Shown here one piece after another: positions 17,602-26,254 of a DNA stretch of 34,954 bases. The DNA comes from an uncultured Akkermansia sp. (GTDB taxonomy: Bacteria > Verrucomicrobiota > Verrucomicrobiia > Verrucomicrobiales > Akkermansiaceae): positions 1 through 34,954 of the forward strand of contig CASFPZ010000026.1 in the NCBI GenBank assembly GCA_949296365.1, given 5' to 3'. Under the pieces are notes generated by a model. It was given only the letters and a program-made list of their open reading frames with translations, had not been told where the DNA came from and did no database searches. Within the stretch, counting starts at the first letter, position 1. Every line of letters starts with the position of its first letter. Position numbers and translations under genes: made by a program.

Positions 17602-18194
17602 TAGTTCAACTTACGCAACGCCGCACGGATTAATTCATCCGTATGCGACAGTGGATTTTCTTTAATGCAAGCCGCAATAGCTTTGCGGGCTTCCACCTGT
17701 TTGAATCCCAAGGCCACCAGAGCCAATTCAGCGTCTCCGGCCTCGCGACTCGTATCGCCGCGTTCCTGCTGTTCCCAGGTAGCCGCCAGACCGATTTTAT
17801 CTTTCAGCTCCAGGATAATACGCTCAGCCGTCTTCTTACCGACCCCTTTGGCACGAGCAATTGAACGCACGTCTCCCTGCACCACAGCCGCCTTGAACTG
17901 TTCCACATTGACCGAGCCCAAGATCGACATAGCCGTCGTTGGACCGATTCCCGATACACGTTCAATCAACAACAAAAAGATGTCTCGTTCGGCATCCGTT
18001 GCAAACCCATACAACATTTGAATATTGTCTCGAATGTACATATGAGTTTTTAACGACAGCTCTTTTCCGATCTGAGGAGCTAGGGCGTCGTACGTCGACA
18101 GAGGTACCGTCACTTCGTACCCCACACCATGCACATCCAATACAATTTGAGGCGGCAATGCTTCAGCGACAATGCCACGAAGAAAAGCAATCAT
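17601..18194 (-). CDS. ruvA: Holliday junction branch migration protein RuvA
   Basis: A 197-residue RuvA, the tetrameric DNA-binding subunit that holds Holliday junctions for the RuvB helicase. The N-terminal OB-fold (MIAFLRGIVAEALPPQIVLDVHGVGYEV) is followed by the two helix-hairpin-helix motifs (LLIERVSGIGPTTAMSIL and ARAKGVGKKTAERIILEL). A flexible linker and the small domain III (DAELALVALGFKQVEARKAI) that contacts RuvB complete it. The ATG at 18194 is chosen because RuvA starts with MI-x-x-L-x-G; a longer frame starts 14 codons earlier. A promoter with the -10 box 6 bases before this ATG supports the choice. ruvB and ruvC are not in the window. Confidence 0.97.
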   Translation of the reverse strand: MIAFLRGIVAEALPPQIVLDVHGVGYEVTVPLSTYDALAPQIGKELSLKTHMYIRDNIQMLYGFATDAERDIFLLLIERVSGIGPTTAMSILGSVNVEQFKAAVVQGDVRSIARAKGVGKKTAERIILELKDKIGLAATWEQQERGDTSREAGDAELALVALGFKQVEARKAIAACIKENPLSHTDELIRAALRKLN

Positions 18195-18200
18195 AGCAAC

Positions 18201-18229
18201 ATCATACCCAAGACCACCACTCATTTCAA
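18201..18229 (-). promoter_or_regulatory. ruvA promoter with almost no leader
   Basis: TTGAAA (18224-18229, 5/6), exactly 17 bases, TATGAT (18201-18206, 5/6), then 6 bases to the ATG. The predicted transcription start coincides with the start codon. Confidence 0.6.
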
Positions 18230-18266
18230 CACACAATACACACCAAGAGGCAGCTCTAGTTTGTTT

Positions 18267-18434
18267 TCACCAGTTTTCTTCTTCATCTATTACGGCAGGT
18301 ATTTCCGGTTCATCTCGCCCCAGTTTGGAAGCCAAGTTCTCGTTGCCCCCAGCCTCATGCGGCGCTAAGTTCCACAAGCCATGCACGATTTTCCGGGAAC
18401 CAGAGATGACAGGAGGCCATTGATTTGGTAACAT
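18267..18434 (-). CDS. Small hypothetical protein, 55 aa
   Basis: A candidate gene from ATG 18434 to a stop at 18267, upstream of ruvA on the same strand. The product begins MLPNQWPPVISGSRKIVHGLWNL-like and ends in a very acidic tail (EPEIPAVIDEEENW). It has no membrane segment or known motif. The ruvA promoter lies after its stop, so it would be a separate transcript. Composition looks coding, but no homolog is recalled. The rest of the gap 18195-18488 holds only promoters. Confidence 0.4.
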   Translation of the reverse strand: MLPNQWPPVISGSRKIVHGLWNLAPHEAGGNENLASKLGRDEPEIPAVIDEEENW

Positions 18435-18488
18435 TCTCGCAATCCGCTGCCAGCAGACGACAGGCAACCCTATGATTTACAGATATCC

Positions 18489-18902
18489 ATGCATACGCCG
18501 CCATCCCATGATTTACCCGAATCGTTAGCAAGCAACCTAGGCATTCAACTAGTCTCGGCAGGAGATGGAACCGTCAAAGCAGTCATGCCAGTCGATCATC
18601 GCACAACCCGCGCCAGTTCTCCGGCAGACATTTTGAGCGGAGGAGCATCTTTAGCTTTAGCCGAGACAGCCGCCGGCTATGGATCTCTGGCCTTGTGCGA
18701 TCCAGACAAAACGCCCGTAGGAATTCAGGTCAGCGCCAACCATGTCCACATGGTAACGGCAGGCACACACGTCGTTGCCACAGGGGTATTGATTCACCGA
18801 GGGCGGACAACACACATCTGGAATATCGACATCACCACGCCAGAAGGCCAGCTCGTATCGACAGCCCGCGTCGTTAACCACATCATCGACAAGCGTTCAT
18901 GA
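18489..18902 (+). CDS. menI: Hotdog-fold thioesterase, 1,4-dihydroxy-2-naphthoyl-CoA hydrolase-like
   Basis: A 137-residue hotdog thioesterase matching the YdiI/MenI family along its whole length. MenI releases CoA from 1,4-dihydroxy-2-naphthoyl-CoA, the product of MenB. The core is SPADILSGGASLALAETAAGYGSL, where the Glu of LAET is the catalytic acid, and VGIQVSANHVHMVTAGTHVVATG gives the central strand. In E. coli YdiI the position before GGAS is His (LHGGAS); here it is Ser. It is the first gene of the men operon, and its stop overlaps the menF ATG. A -10-like TATGAT at 18471-18476 lies 12 bases before the ATG, with a poor -35 (CTGCCA, 18 bases away). Confidence 0.88.
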   Translation: MHTPPSHDLPESLASNLGIQLVSAGDGTVKAVMPVDHRTTRASSPADILSGGASLALAETAAGYGSLALCDPDKTPVGIQVSANHVHMVTAGTHVVATGVLIHRGRTTHIWNIDITTPEGQLVSTARVVNHIIDKRS

Positions 18903-20041
18903 ACCAGCCCCCGCCAGTTGTTCATCAAGCTCTTGACCGCCTGGTTCTCAGCACAGTCAGTTTTGCCCTCTACCGACTACCACAGGGGGAAGACCCGGTT
19001 CTGGAGTTACAAAGCAATGGCACGCCGAGAACCTATAGCCAATTAGACGATTTGAATAACCAGGCAGGTTTTTTGCTCGCGCCATTCCGGCCAACGCCCC
19101 ATTGCCCCATCGTTCTCATTGGCCCCGACCAGCAAGCGTCTGGTTGGCCAGCCATAGGCCATCTGCTACACCATTTGCCAGTCCAAGACCAGATCAGACT
19201 TCCATCAGATCCACCGATCATTCCCGAAGAGCAGGAGTACATGGATTACAGGCAAGCATTTGGGCGATTTATGGAGCCGCTGCAACGCCAGATTTACCAA
19301 AAACTCGTTTTGTCGCGCCGATCGATCCGGGAACTCCCAGGGGGATTTTCTCCTGTAGCCGCCTTTATTCGGGCCTGCCAGGACTATCCAGACATGATGG
19401 TCTCGCTATGCCACAGTCCATTGACAGGGACCTGGCTAGGCAGCACGCCCGAAATGCTTTTAACCAGCAATGGCTGCCAGGGAACAACCATGGCGCTCGC
19501 AGGCACCATGCCTCGTTACGAAGCCAACCCAACATGGACAAGCAAAAACCTCCGAGAGCAAGGAATCGTCAGCCAATATATCCGCGAGCGGCTTCGAGAG
19601 ATCTCACCAGTCGTCACCGAACACGGACCCGTCACCGCGCCAGCCGGTCAACTCGTCCACCTCAAGACAGAGTTTCGTTTCAAGCTGTCCGATGAGAACC
19701 ATCTAGGGAGCCTACTCCGCAGCCTGCATCCGACACCCGCAGTATGCGGTTATCCGCAAGCAGAGGCCAGCCGTTTCATTACCGATAGCGAAGGATTCGA
19801 TCGCCGTTACTACGCAGGCATCATCGGCAGACTTGCACCCGGCGAGCGCACGTCGTTATTCGTCAACTTGCGTTGCATGGAAATGAGCGCAGGCACCGCC
19901 ATCCTGTACGTAGGCAGCGGGCTACTTGCCACCTCGGATCTCCAGGACGAATGGGAAGAGACCCAGCAAAAGCTCCATACGATTCTCGACATTCTGAGAC
20001 CAGGATCAGACGTTGCCACAGAGACATTCACTTCTTGTTGA
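18899..20041 (+). CDS. menF: Isochorismate synthase
   Basis: A 380-residue chorismate-binding enzyme that turns chorismate into isochorismate, the entry step to menaquinone. The catalytic part begins near residue 118. Lys135 in QKLVLSR is the expected general base, WLGSTPEML supplies Glu185, ALAGTMPR follows, and the C-terminus has GFDRRYYAGIIGRL and VGSGLLATSDLQDEWEE with metal-binding acids. It is shorter than E. coli MenF (431) because the N-domain is reduced. Related salicylate or anthranilate enzymes are excluded mainly by the context of six men genes. The ATG overlaps the menI stop (ATGA). Confidence 0.94.
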   Translation: MNQPPPVVHQALDRLVLSTVSFALYRLPQGEDPVLELQSNGTPRTYSQLDDLNNQAGFLLAPFRPTPHCPIVLIGPDQQASGWPAIGHLLHHLPVQDQIRLPSDPPIIPEEQEYMDYRQAFGRFMEPLQRQIYQKLVLSRRSIRELPGGFSPVAAFIRACQDYPDMMVSLCHSPLTGTWLGSTPEMLLTSNGCQGTTMALAGTMPRYEANPTWTSKNLREQGIVSQYIRERLREISPVVTEHGPVTAPAGQLVHLKTEFRFKLSDENHLGSLLRSLHPTPAVCGYPQAEASRFITDSEGFDRRYYAGIIGRLAPGERTSLFVNLRCMEMSAGTAILYVGSGLLATSDLQDEWEETQQKLHTILDILRPGSDVATETFTSC

Positions 20042-20048
20042 TTCCGCC

Positions 20049-21722
20049 ATGTACTCCGATAAACAAAGCGTCCTTCAATTAGCCACGCTACTCATCGCGC
20101 ACGGAGTGAGGCGCGTCGTGCTTTGCCCAGGCAGCCGCAATATTCCTTTGACGCAAACTTTGGCCAGCCTACCGGAACTCACGAGTTATGCAATCACCGA
20201 CGAACGCAGCGCAGGATTCTTTGCTCTGGGGTTGGCATTGCACGATCAAAAGCCCACAGTAGTCTGTTGTACCTCTGGGACCGCCCTGCTCAATTTGCAT
20301 CCAGCAGTAGCCGAAGCTTTCTACCAACACGTACCCCTCATCGTCGTCTCAGCCGACCGACCCGCCGCCTGGCTTGGGCAAATGGATGGGCAAACGCTTC
20401 CGCAGGCTGGCGTTTTTGGCGAACTAGTCCGTTATTCGGCACAATTGCCCGAAGTTCACAGCGATGAGGATGCCTGGCACTGCAACCGCCTGATCAACGA
20501 AGCCCTCTTGGCAGCTTGCCATCACGGATACGGACCAGTCCACCTGAACCTCCCTATCAGCGAACCATTCTTTGCGCATCCCGTTGACCAACTACCTCGC
20601 CAACGAACTATCGTCCGACACCATGGCCATCAGTTTAGCCGCACAGCGATCGACACCTTTCGACGAGAGATCCAGAAGGCGCCGCGTTGCATGATCATCG
20701 CCGGACAAATGCCGCCCACAGCCGTCTGGACAGCCAGGGTTTCTTGTGAGCGTCCCAATCTAGTCTGGATCGCAGAAACTCTGGCCAACCGAGGCGTACC
20801 TACGACCGTTCACTCTTGTATCGATTCGTTGCTAGCTTCGATCCCATCAGCTCATTTAGGATCACTACGACCAGAACTCCTGATCACGTACGGCGGGCAC
20901 ATCATCTCCAAACGACTGAAACGATTTCTCCGCCAACACCGACCCCCCGAGCACTGGCACATTTCCCCCGACGGGGGCATCGTCGATTTGTATGGATCGC
21001 TCACTCAAGTTATTGAGACAGAACCGCTCGAATTTCTACAGGAGATATTTTTCGGCATGCCGGAAGCCCCAGCCAGTACCTCCGACTATGCCACGCGTTG
21101 GCGAACTCATGCAGCCCGGCTAGAGCAGCCCGAGTTTCCCTGGTCCGAGATGCGCGTTGTCAGCCGACTCATCAACCGATTGCCAGCCCAAAGCGTTCTT
21201 CATTTAGCCAATAGCTCAGCCGTGCGTTATGCCCAATTATTCCCGCTTGCGCCTAGCATCGATGTTCTCGCCAATCGCGGGACGAACGGGATTGAAGGTT
21301 CCCTGTCCACAGCAATCGGTTATGCCGCCGCGTCTAATCGTCTCAATTTCGTTCTCATTGGCGACCTTAGTTTTTTTTACGACATGAACGCATTGTGGAA
21401 CGACTACTGTGGGGCTAATGTTCGGCTTCTCGTGCTCAATAATTCAGGGGGAGAAATCTTCCACAGCTTACCAGGGCTGGAACTCACCAGCCCAAGCCGA
21501 GCCTTCATCACAGGGACCCATACAGCTAGCGCCCGGGCCTGGGCAGAGGATCGAGGATTCGCTTACATGTCAGCCCGCAACAATGAGGAATTGGAGGTTT
21601 CTCTTAACACATTTACGCAGCCAAGCTTGACAAAATGTCCCATCTTGTTGGAAGCTTTTACCGACACTGACACCGACATTACGTTGTTGGAGACTTATTA
21701 CCGCAACTTAACCCACCCATAA
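20049..21722 (+). CDS. menD: SEPHCHC synthase (MenD)
   Basis: A 557-residue thiamine-diphosphate enzyme that joins isochorismate and 2-oxoglutarate, with loss of CO2, to give 2-succinyl-5-enolpyruvyl-6-hydroxy-3-cyclohexene-1-carboxylate. The pyrimidine-binding domain has LCPGSRNIPL and the ITDERSAGFFALGLAL helix with the catalytic Glu52, then CCTSGTALLNLHPAVAEA. The diphosphate domain shows GDLSFFYDMNAL (about residue 438) and the NNSGGEIF metal loop. The length is almost the same as in E. coli (556). I took the ATG at 20049, seven bases after the menF stop, because the conserved N-terminus starts there. Confidence 0.97.
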   Translation: MYSDKQSVLQLATLLIAHGVRRVVLCPGSRNIPLTQTLASLPELTSYAITDERSAGFFALGLALHDQKPTVVCCTSGTALLNLHPAVAEAFYQHVPLIVVSADRPAAWLGQMDGQTLPQAGVFGELVRYSAQLPEVHSDEDAWHCNRLINEALLAACHHGYGPVHLNLPISEPFFAHPVDQLPRQRTIVRHHGHQFSRTAIDTFRREIQKAPRCMIIAGQMPPTAVWTARVSCERPNLVWIAETLANRGVPTTVHSCIDSLLASIPSAHLGSLRPELLITYGGHIISKRLKRFLRQHRPPEHWHISPDGGIVDLYGSLTQVIETEPLEFLQEIFFGMPEAPASTSDYATRWRTHAARLEQPEFPWSEMRVVSRLINRLPAQSVLHLANSSAVRYAQLFPLAPSIDVLANRGTNGIEGSLSTAIGYAAASNRLNFVLIGDLSFFYDMNALWNDYCGANVRLLVLNNSGGEIFHSLPGLELTSPSRAFITGTHTASARAWAEDRGFAYMSARNNEELEVSLNTFTQPSLTKCPILLEAFTDTDTDITLLETYYRNLTHP

Positions 21723-21734
21723 CCGACACCCGCC

Positions 21735-22556
21735 ATGGCACACCGAGAATGGACCACCATCAAAGGATACCACGACATCCTCTTTGACTATTACAACGGC
21801 ATCGCCCGCATCACCATCAACCGCCCCCGTTGGCGCAATGCCTTCACCCCCGACACAACCGCTGAACTTAGCAATGCCCTGCTCTACTGTCGCGAATGCC
21901 CCGACATCAACGTCGTCGTGTTGACAGGCGCAGGAGACAAGGCTTTCTGCTCAGGCGGGGATATGCACGTCAAGGGGCACGGCGGGTACGTAGGGACAGA
22001 TGGAGTACCGCGGCTCAATATCCTCGACGTCCAGAAACAAATTCGATCCATTCCCAAGCCAGTCATCGCCATGGTCAACGGCTATGCCATCGGCGGAGGG
22101 CACGTCCTCCACGTCGTTTGTGATCTCACCATCGCCTCAGAAAATGCCATTTTTGGCCAGACAGGCCCTCGAGTTGGCAGTTTCGACGCAGGGTTTGGAT
22201 CCTCGTATCTCGCCCGAGTTGTTGGGCAAAAAAAGGCTCGTGAAATTTGGTTTCTCTGCCGCCAGTACTCCGCACAAGAAGCGTTGGACATGGGGTTAGT
22301 CAACAAAGTTGTTCCATTTGATCGGTTAGAAGACGAAGTCGTTTTGTGGGCCGAGACGATCATGCAGCACAGTCCGCTCGCCCTGCGCATGATCAAAGCC
22401 GGGCTCAACGCCGAGCTCGACGGGCAAGTCGGCATCCAAGAACTAGCAGGCGACGCGACCATGCTTTACTACATGACCGACGAAGCGCAGGAAGGCGGAC
22501 GAGCCTTTTTAGAGAAGCGCCGACCAGATTGGACAAAATACCCCAAAATGCCCTGA
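21735..22556 (+). CDS. menB: 1,4-dihydroxy-2-naphthoyl-CoA synthase
   Basis: A 273-residue crotonase-fold enzyme that closes the second ring of naphthoquinone from o-succinylbenzoyl-CoA. Oxyanion-hole segments are [18 protein letters not shown] and [46 protein letters not shown] follows. The Gly in QTGP is the mark of the bicarbonate-dependent MenB type (the other type has Asp), so this one probably needs bicarbonate. The C-terminus with [17 protein letters not shown] is typical. It sits 12 bases after menD, without an obvious ribosome site. Confidence 0.97.
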   Translation: MAHREWTTIKGYHDILFDYYNGIARITINRPRWRNAFTPDTTAELSNALLYCRECPDINVVVLTGAGDKAFCSGGDMHVKGHGGYVGTDGVPRLNILDVQKQIRSIPKPVIAMVNGYAIGGGHVLHVVCDLTIASENAIFGQTGPRVGSFDAGFGSSYLARVVGQKKAREIWFLCRQYSAQEALDMGLVNKVVPFDRLEDEVVLWAETIMQHSPLALRMIKAGLNAELDGQVGIQELAGDATMLYYMTDEAQEGGRAFLEKRRPDWTKYPKMP

Positions 22557-22580
22557 GTCGGCCATTTGCACCTTTCCGCC

Positions 22581-23651
22581 ATGTATTCGATCCGCATTTT
22601 GCCACGCACGTTGCATTTCAAACAACCAGCCGGGACCTCTCGAGGCGTCTACCTCCAGCGGCGGGTGTGGTTTCTCCTGCTCGAAGATCGGGACTCGGGA
22701 CAATTCGGCGTTGGCGAATGTGCTCCGTTGCCTAGACTCAGTTGCGACGATCTCCCCAATTACGAAGACATTCTAGCTCGAGCTTGTCGCCAAGCAGCAG
22801 CAGACGGACAAATCGACGTAGACTCTCTTCAGTCTTTTCCCTCGATTCTATTTGGACTTGAGACAGCCTTCCGCCATTTGCGCCGGGGAAGCCTACGATT
22901 CTGGGATACTCCATTTTCCCGAGGGGCCGCAGGCATTCCCATCAACGGTTTGATCTGGATGGGCGATTTCGACACCATGTTGCGACGCGTTCAAGACAAA
23001 CTTCAAGCAGGATACACCTGCATCAAGATAAAAATCGGCGCTATTGATTTTGATCAAGAGCTCAATCTCCTCGCCCATATCCGCAACCGTTTTAGTCGAG
23101 AGCAAATTGAGTTACGCGTCGATGCCAATGGGGCCTTTTCTCCGGCAGAAGCTCTTCGCAAGCTCGAACGATTGAACGCCTTCGACCTACATTCGATTGA
23201 GCAGCCCATTCGTGCAGGCCAATGGGATGCCATGGCCGAGCTCTGTCGACAAACGCCAGTTCCCATTGCGCTAGACGAAGAACTCATCGGCATCAATACC
23301 CCGCAACAACAAGCCGAGTTGCTCGATGCGATCCGCCCGCAGTACATCATCCTCAAGCCCTCGTTGCACGGAGGCTGGCATGGGGCCGAATCCTGGATTC
23401 AACTCGCCCGGCAACGAGGAATCGGATCGTGGATTACTTCGGCACTCGAATCCAATGTCGGCCTCAACAGCCTTGCCCAATGGTGCGCCACCCAACAGTC
23501 AACGATGCCGCAGGGGTTAGGTACGGGGCAACTTTTTTTAGACAACGTTCCTAGTCCCTTAACAATTCGAGGCAATCACCTGTGGTTTCAAGCAGAGGTT
23601 CCGGAACCCGATTGGCGTTCCATCCTCCTTCAATCCCCATCTACCCCATGA
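22581..23651 (+). CDS. menC: o-Succinylbenzoate synthase
   Basis: A 356-residue enolase-superfamily enzyme that dehydrates SHCHC to o-succinylbenzoate. The N-terminal cap (FGVGECAPLPRLS) precedes the barrel, where KIKIG (Lys149 and Lys151), RVDANGAF (Asp), SIEQPI (Glu), LDEEL (Asp) and ILKPSLHGG (Lys) supply the two catalytic lysines and the metal ligands. It is somewhat longer than E. coli MenC (320). The frame has an ATG five codons earlier, but MYSIRILPRTL fits better as the N-terminus. The 3' end overlaps the menE start as ATGA. Confidence 0.93.
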   Translation: MYSIRILPRTLHFKQPAGTSRGVYLQRRVWFLLLEDRDSGQFGVGECAPLPRLSCDDLPNYEDILARACRQAAADGQIDVDSLQSFPSILFGLETAFRHLRRGSLRFWDTPFSRGAAGIPINGLIWMGDFDTMLRRVQDKLQAGYTCIKIKIGAIDFDQELNLLAHIRNRFSREQIELRVDANGAFSPAEALRKLERLNAFDLHSIEQPIRAGQWDAMAELCRQTPVPIALDEELIGINTPQQQAELLDAIRPQYIILKPSLHGGWHGAESWIQLARQRGIGSWITSALESNVGLNSLAQWCATQQSTMPQGLGTGQLFLDNVPSPLTIRGNHLWFQAEVPEPDWRSILLQSPSTP

Positions 23652-24784
23652 ACAAACAGGACGACCCTATTCTCCAGCAAACCCTCGTTATCAACGGGAC
23701 CGTCTACACAGCGGGAGACGCTCGCATGGACGGCGCCACCCCTAGCCGACTGCAACAGATCTTCCGCCAACAAGCAGGGTCCAACAGTTTTCTCGCCCAG
23801 TTAGCAGATTTTTTGGCAGAATGGTTCAATGATACACCTTCTGTCCATGTGCATACCTCGGGTTCGACAGGCCCCCCACAAGACCTTCTGGCGGATAAAC
23901 AGCGGATGATGAACAGCGCCCGCATGACCGTCTCTTTCCTCGGGTTGCGTCCTGGAGACAAGGCATTGCTTTGCATGCCGCTACAATACATTGCCGGGAA
24001 AATGGTCGTCGTTCGAGCTTTGGCAGCAGGGTTAGATCTCATTCCCGTCACGCCCACCAGCCATCCCATGCGCGTCCTGCCCCAGTCCCCCGACTTTGCC
24101 GCACTCGTGCCCATGCAGGTATACCATTCTCTACAATCGCCCCAGGAATATGAGAGGTTAGCAGGTATCCGGCATCTTATTATCGGAGGAGGGCCCATCG
24201 ACGCAACCATGGCAGATCAGCTCCGTTCTTTTCCCTACAATGTCTGGAGCACTTACGGCATGACGGAAACGCTCTCACACATTGCCTTACGCAAGCTCAA
24301 CGGGGCCGACGCCACAGACGGATACGTTCCATTGCCCGGCGTCACGCTCAGCACCACATCAAGCGGCACCCTCGTCATCGACGCCCCCAGCGTCTGCCCG
24401 GAAACGTTAACGACTCGCGACATCGTCGAATGGACAGCAAACGGACGGTTTCGCGTCCTAGGACGTCTCGACAACACCATCAACACAGGCGGAGTCAAAG
24501 TACAGGCAGAGGCCGTTGAAGAGCGACTCCGCCCCTTCCTCAACGAACCTTTTATGATCACCTCGACGCCCGATCCACAATTCGGCGAATGTATTGTCCT
24601 CCTCGTTCAAGCCCCAGCCTCCGTCCCGACCTCCATTCACCAGGCCATCCAGCATCTCCCACCTTACTGGCGGCCCAAACACATCGTTTCCGTCCCACAA
24701 CTCCCCCAGACCGGAACCGGGAAACCCAACCGCGCCGCGGCCAAATCCCTAGCAGCCACGTTACTCATTCCATCAACACATTGA
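23648..24784 (+). CDS. menE: o-Succinylbenzoate-CoA ligase
   Basis: A 378-residue acyl-CoA synthetase of the AMP-forming family that activates o-succinylbenzoate with ATP and CoA. The P-loop is HTSGSTGPPQD at about residues 74-84; the usual Lys in this loop is Gln here. Further motifs are TYGMTETLSHIAL, the RVLGRLDNTINTGGVKVQAEAVEERL hinge, and the C-terminal catalytic Lys in TGTGKPNR. It is shorter than E. coli MenE (451), as is usual in compact men operons. It ends the operon and overlaps menC by 4 bases. Confidence 0.93.
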   Translation: MNKQDDPILQQTLVINGTVYTAGDARMDGATPSRLQQIFRQQAGSNSFLAQLADFLAEWFNDTPSVHVHTSGSTGPPQDLLADKQRMMNSARMTVSFLGLRPGDKALLCMPLQYIAGKMVVVRALAAGLDLIPVTPTSHPMRVLPQSPDFAALVPMQVYHSLQSPQEYERLAGIRHLIIGGGPIDATMADQLRSFPYNVWSTYGMTETLSHIALRKLNGADATDGYVPLPGVTLSTTSSGTLVIDAPSVCPETLTTRDIVEWTANGRFRVLGRLDNTINTGGVKVQAEAVEERLRPFLNEPFMITSTPDPQFGECIVLLVQAPASVPTSIHQAIQHLPPYWRPKHIVSVPQLPQTGTGKPNRAAAKSLAATLLIPSTH

Positions 24785-24858
24785 AATTCTTTTTCCCCCA
24801 GCGGCGGCAGGTGAACTTACGACCCACAAGGCCCGGGCAAGAGAGGGGAGAAGGAATT
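24785..24858. repeat. Long inverted repeat between the convergent men and efflux operons
   Basis: AATTCTTTTTCCCC (24785-24798), directly after the menE stop, faces GGGGAGAAGGAATT (24845-24858), which reaches into the efflux gene's stop codon. Twelve of 14 positions pair and the loop is about 46 bases. It may end transcription in both directions, but it is not a textbook terminator because the T run is inside the arm. Confidence 0.45.
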
Positions 24859-26224
24859 ACCATCCACCGCCCATCGCCAAAGCCAGGTTGGCCACAGCCG
24901 AGCGGATAGCCTGACGCGTCCGGACGATCGCAAGTTCCGACGACAACAGCGAGCTTTGAGCAGTCAAAACATTCAAGAAGTCCGTCTGGCCATTTACATA
25001 GAGTTCCATAGAGAGTTCAACAGCACGTCTATCGGCTTCATTCTGCGCCATATAAAAACGCAATTGTTCGCGATTAGACGCATAATCGATCAAGGCGTCT
25101 TCAACTTCGCTGACAGCAGTCAGCAAGGTCTTGCGATAGGTTTCGCCCGCGCGTTCGGCAGCAGCTTTATTGGATTTGACCTGTTCGAGCAATGCGCCGC
25201 CCTGGAAGAGCGTTTGCGAAATATTACCGCCAAGGGACCAGTTGAACGAATGGCTGCGGAAAACCTCGTCAAACGACGAAGCACCCGAAGAAATTGATCC
25301 CGTCAAGCTAAACCTAGGATACAAATCAGCGACAGCCACTCCGACATTTGCAACAGCCTGATGCCAATCAGCCTCAGCAGCAATCATATCGGGACGTCGT
25401 CTCAGAAGATCGGAAGGGACCCCCACAGGCACAGTAGGCGTCTTGTTGGCGACAGCCAGCGAAGGCATCGACAAATGAACGTCCTTCATGTAAGAACCAA
25501 GCAACACGCTCAAGGAATTCTCAGCGGATTTTTTGGTAGCCTCTAGGGCAGGAATTTGCCGTTCTGTGGAGGCGATTTGAGACTGAGCCTGCACCAGGTC
25601 GAGATTTGAATCGAATCCGGTAGCTTGGCGGCGTTTGACGATATCCAGATTTTTCTTTTGCAAAGCCAGTTGTTCGCGGGCTACACGAAGTTCTTCAGAC
25701 GCCGAGATCCATGAGAAATAATTGGTGGCCACTTCAGCCAACAAAGACGTTCTGACCGCCAACGCATTGGCTTCAGTCGACAGTAAAGCAGCCATAGCCG
25801 CCTCGACAGCGCGTCTATTACCCCCAAACAGGTCTAACTCCCAAGACACGCTAGGTCTTAAACTATAGTTTGTCGACGCACTAGAGCCCCAGCCATGTTC
25901 CGTGCCCTTGGTAGCACCCGCCGTCAGATCAGCAGATGGCAACAAACTAGCACCCTGAATTTTGGCAGCAGACCGAGCTTCCTGGATACGCAAGATTTCA
26001 ATCCGCATATCAGGATTATCGGCAACCGCCTTAGCGATCAGCTTATCAAGTTGAGGGTCACCAAATACAGACCACCAGGATTCCAAGGATTTCATGTCTG
26101 ATTTTGGGGGTCTGGCAGAGGCCCACGAATCCGGCAATTCAGGTTGGGGGCTCTGGAAGTCAGGGCCCACCATACACGAGGACAACAAACAGACAGACAA
26201 GATTAAGCAAGAGGGAATTCGCAT
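24857..26224 (-). CDS. Outer-membrane efflux lipoprotein (TolC/OprM/NodT family)
   Basis: A 455-residue outer-membrane factor. The signal peptide ends with the lipobox LLSSC, so Cys16 is probably lipidated. The start of the mature part, MVGPDFQSPQPELPDSW, and the paired repeats that build the beta-barrel and coiled-coil tunnel (LRIQEARSAAKIQGASLLPS and WELDLFGGNRRAVEAA; later VGVAVADLYPRFSLTGSISSG and NISQTLFQGG) are typical. It is the last gene of a four-gene minus-strand operon and would form the exit duct for the MacA-like adaptor and the ABC transporter. The cargo (drug, lipid or peptide) is unknown. Confidence 0.95.
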   Translation of the reverse strand: MRIPSCLILSVCLLSSCMVGPDFQSPQPELPDSWASARPPKSDMKSLESWWSVFGDPQLDKLIAKAVADNPDMRIEILRIQEARSAAKIQGASLLPSADLTAGATKGTEHGWGSSASTNYSLRPSVSWELDLFGGNRRAVEAAMAALLSTEANALAVRTSLLAEVATNYFSWISASEELRVAREQLALQKKNLDIVKRRQATGFDSNLDLVQAQSQIASTERQIPALEATKKSAENSLSVLLGSYMKDVHLSMPSLAVANKTPTVPVGVPSDLLRRRPDMIAAEADWHQAVANVGVAVADLYPRFSLTGSISSGASSFDEVFRSHSFNWSLGGNISQTLFQGGALLEQVKSNKAAAERAGETYRKTLLTAVSEVEDALIDYASNREQLRFYMAQNEADRRAVELSMELYVNGQTDFLNVLTAQSSLLSSELAIVRTRQAIRSAVANLALAMGGGW

Positions 26225-26254
26225 AGATTGAACTTATTGAACCTAATTTTATAA

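Noticed and set aside
18471..18488. Firm promoter call for the men operon
   Set aside because: The -10 (TATGAT) is good, but the only -35 candidate is poor and 18 bases away, so it is mentioned only under menI.
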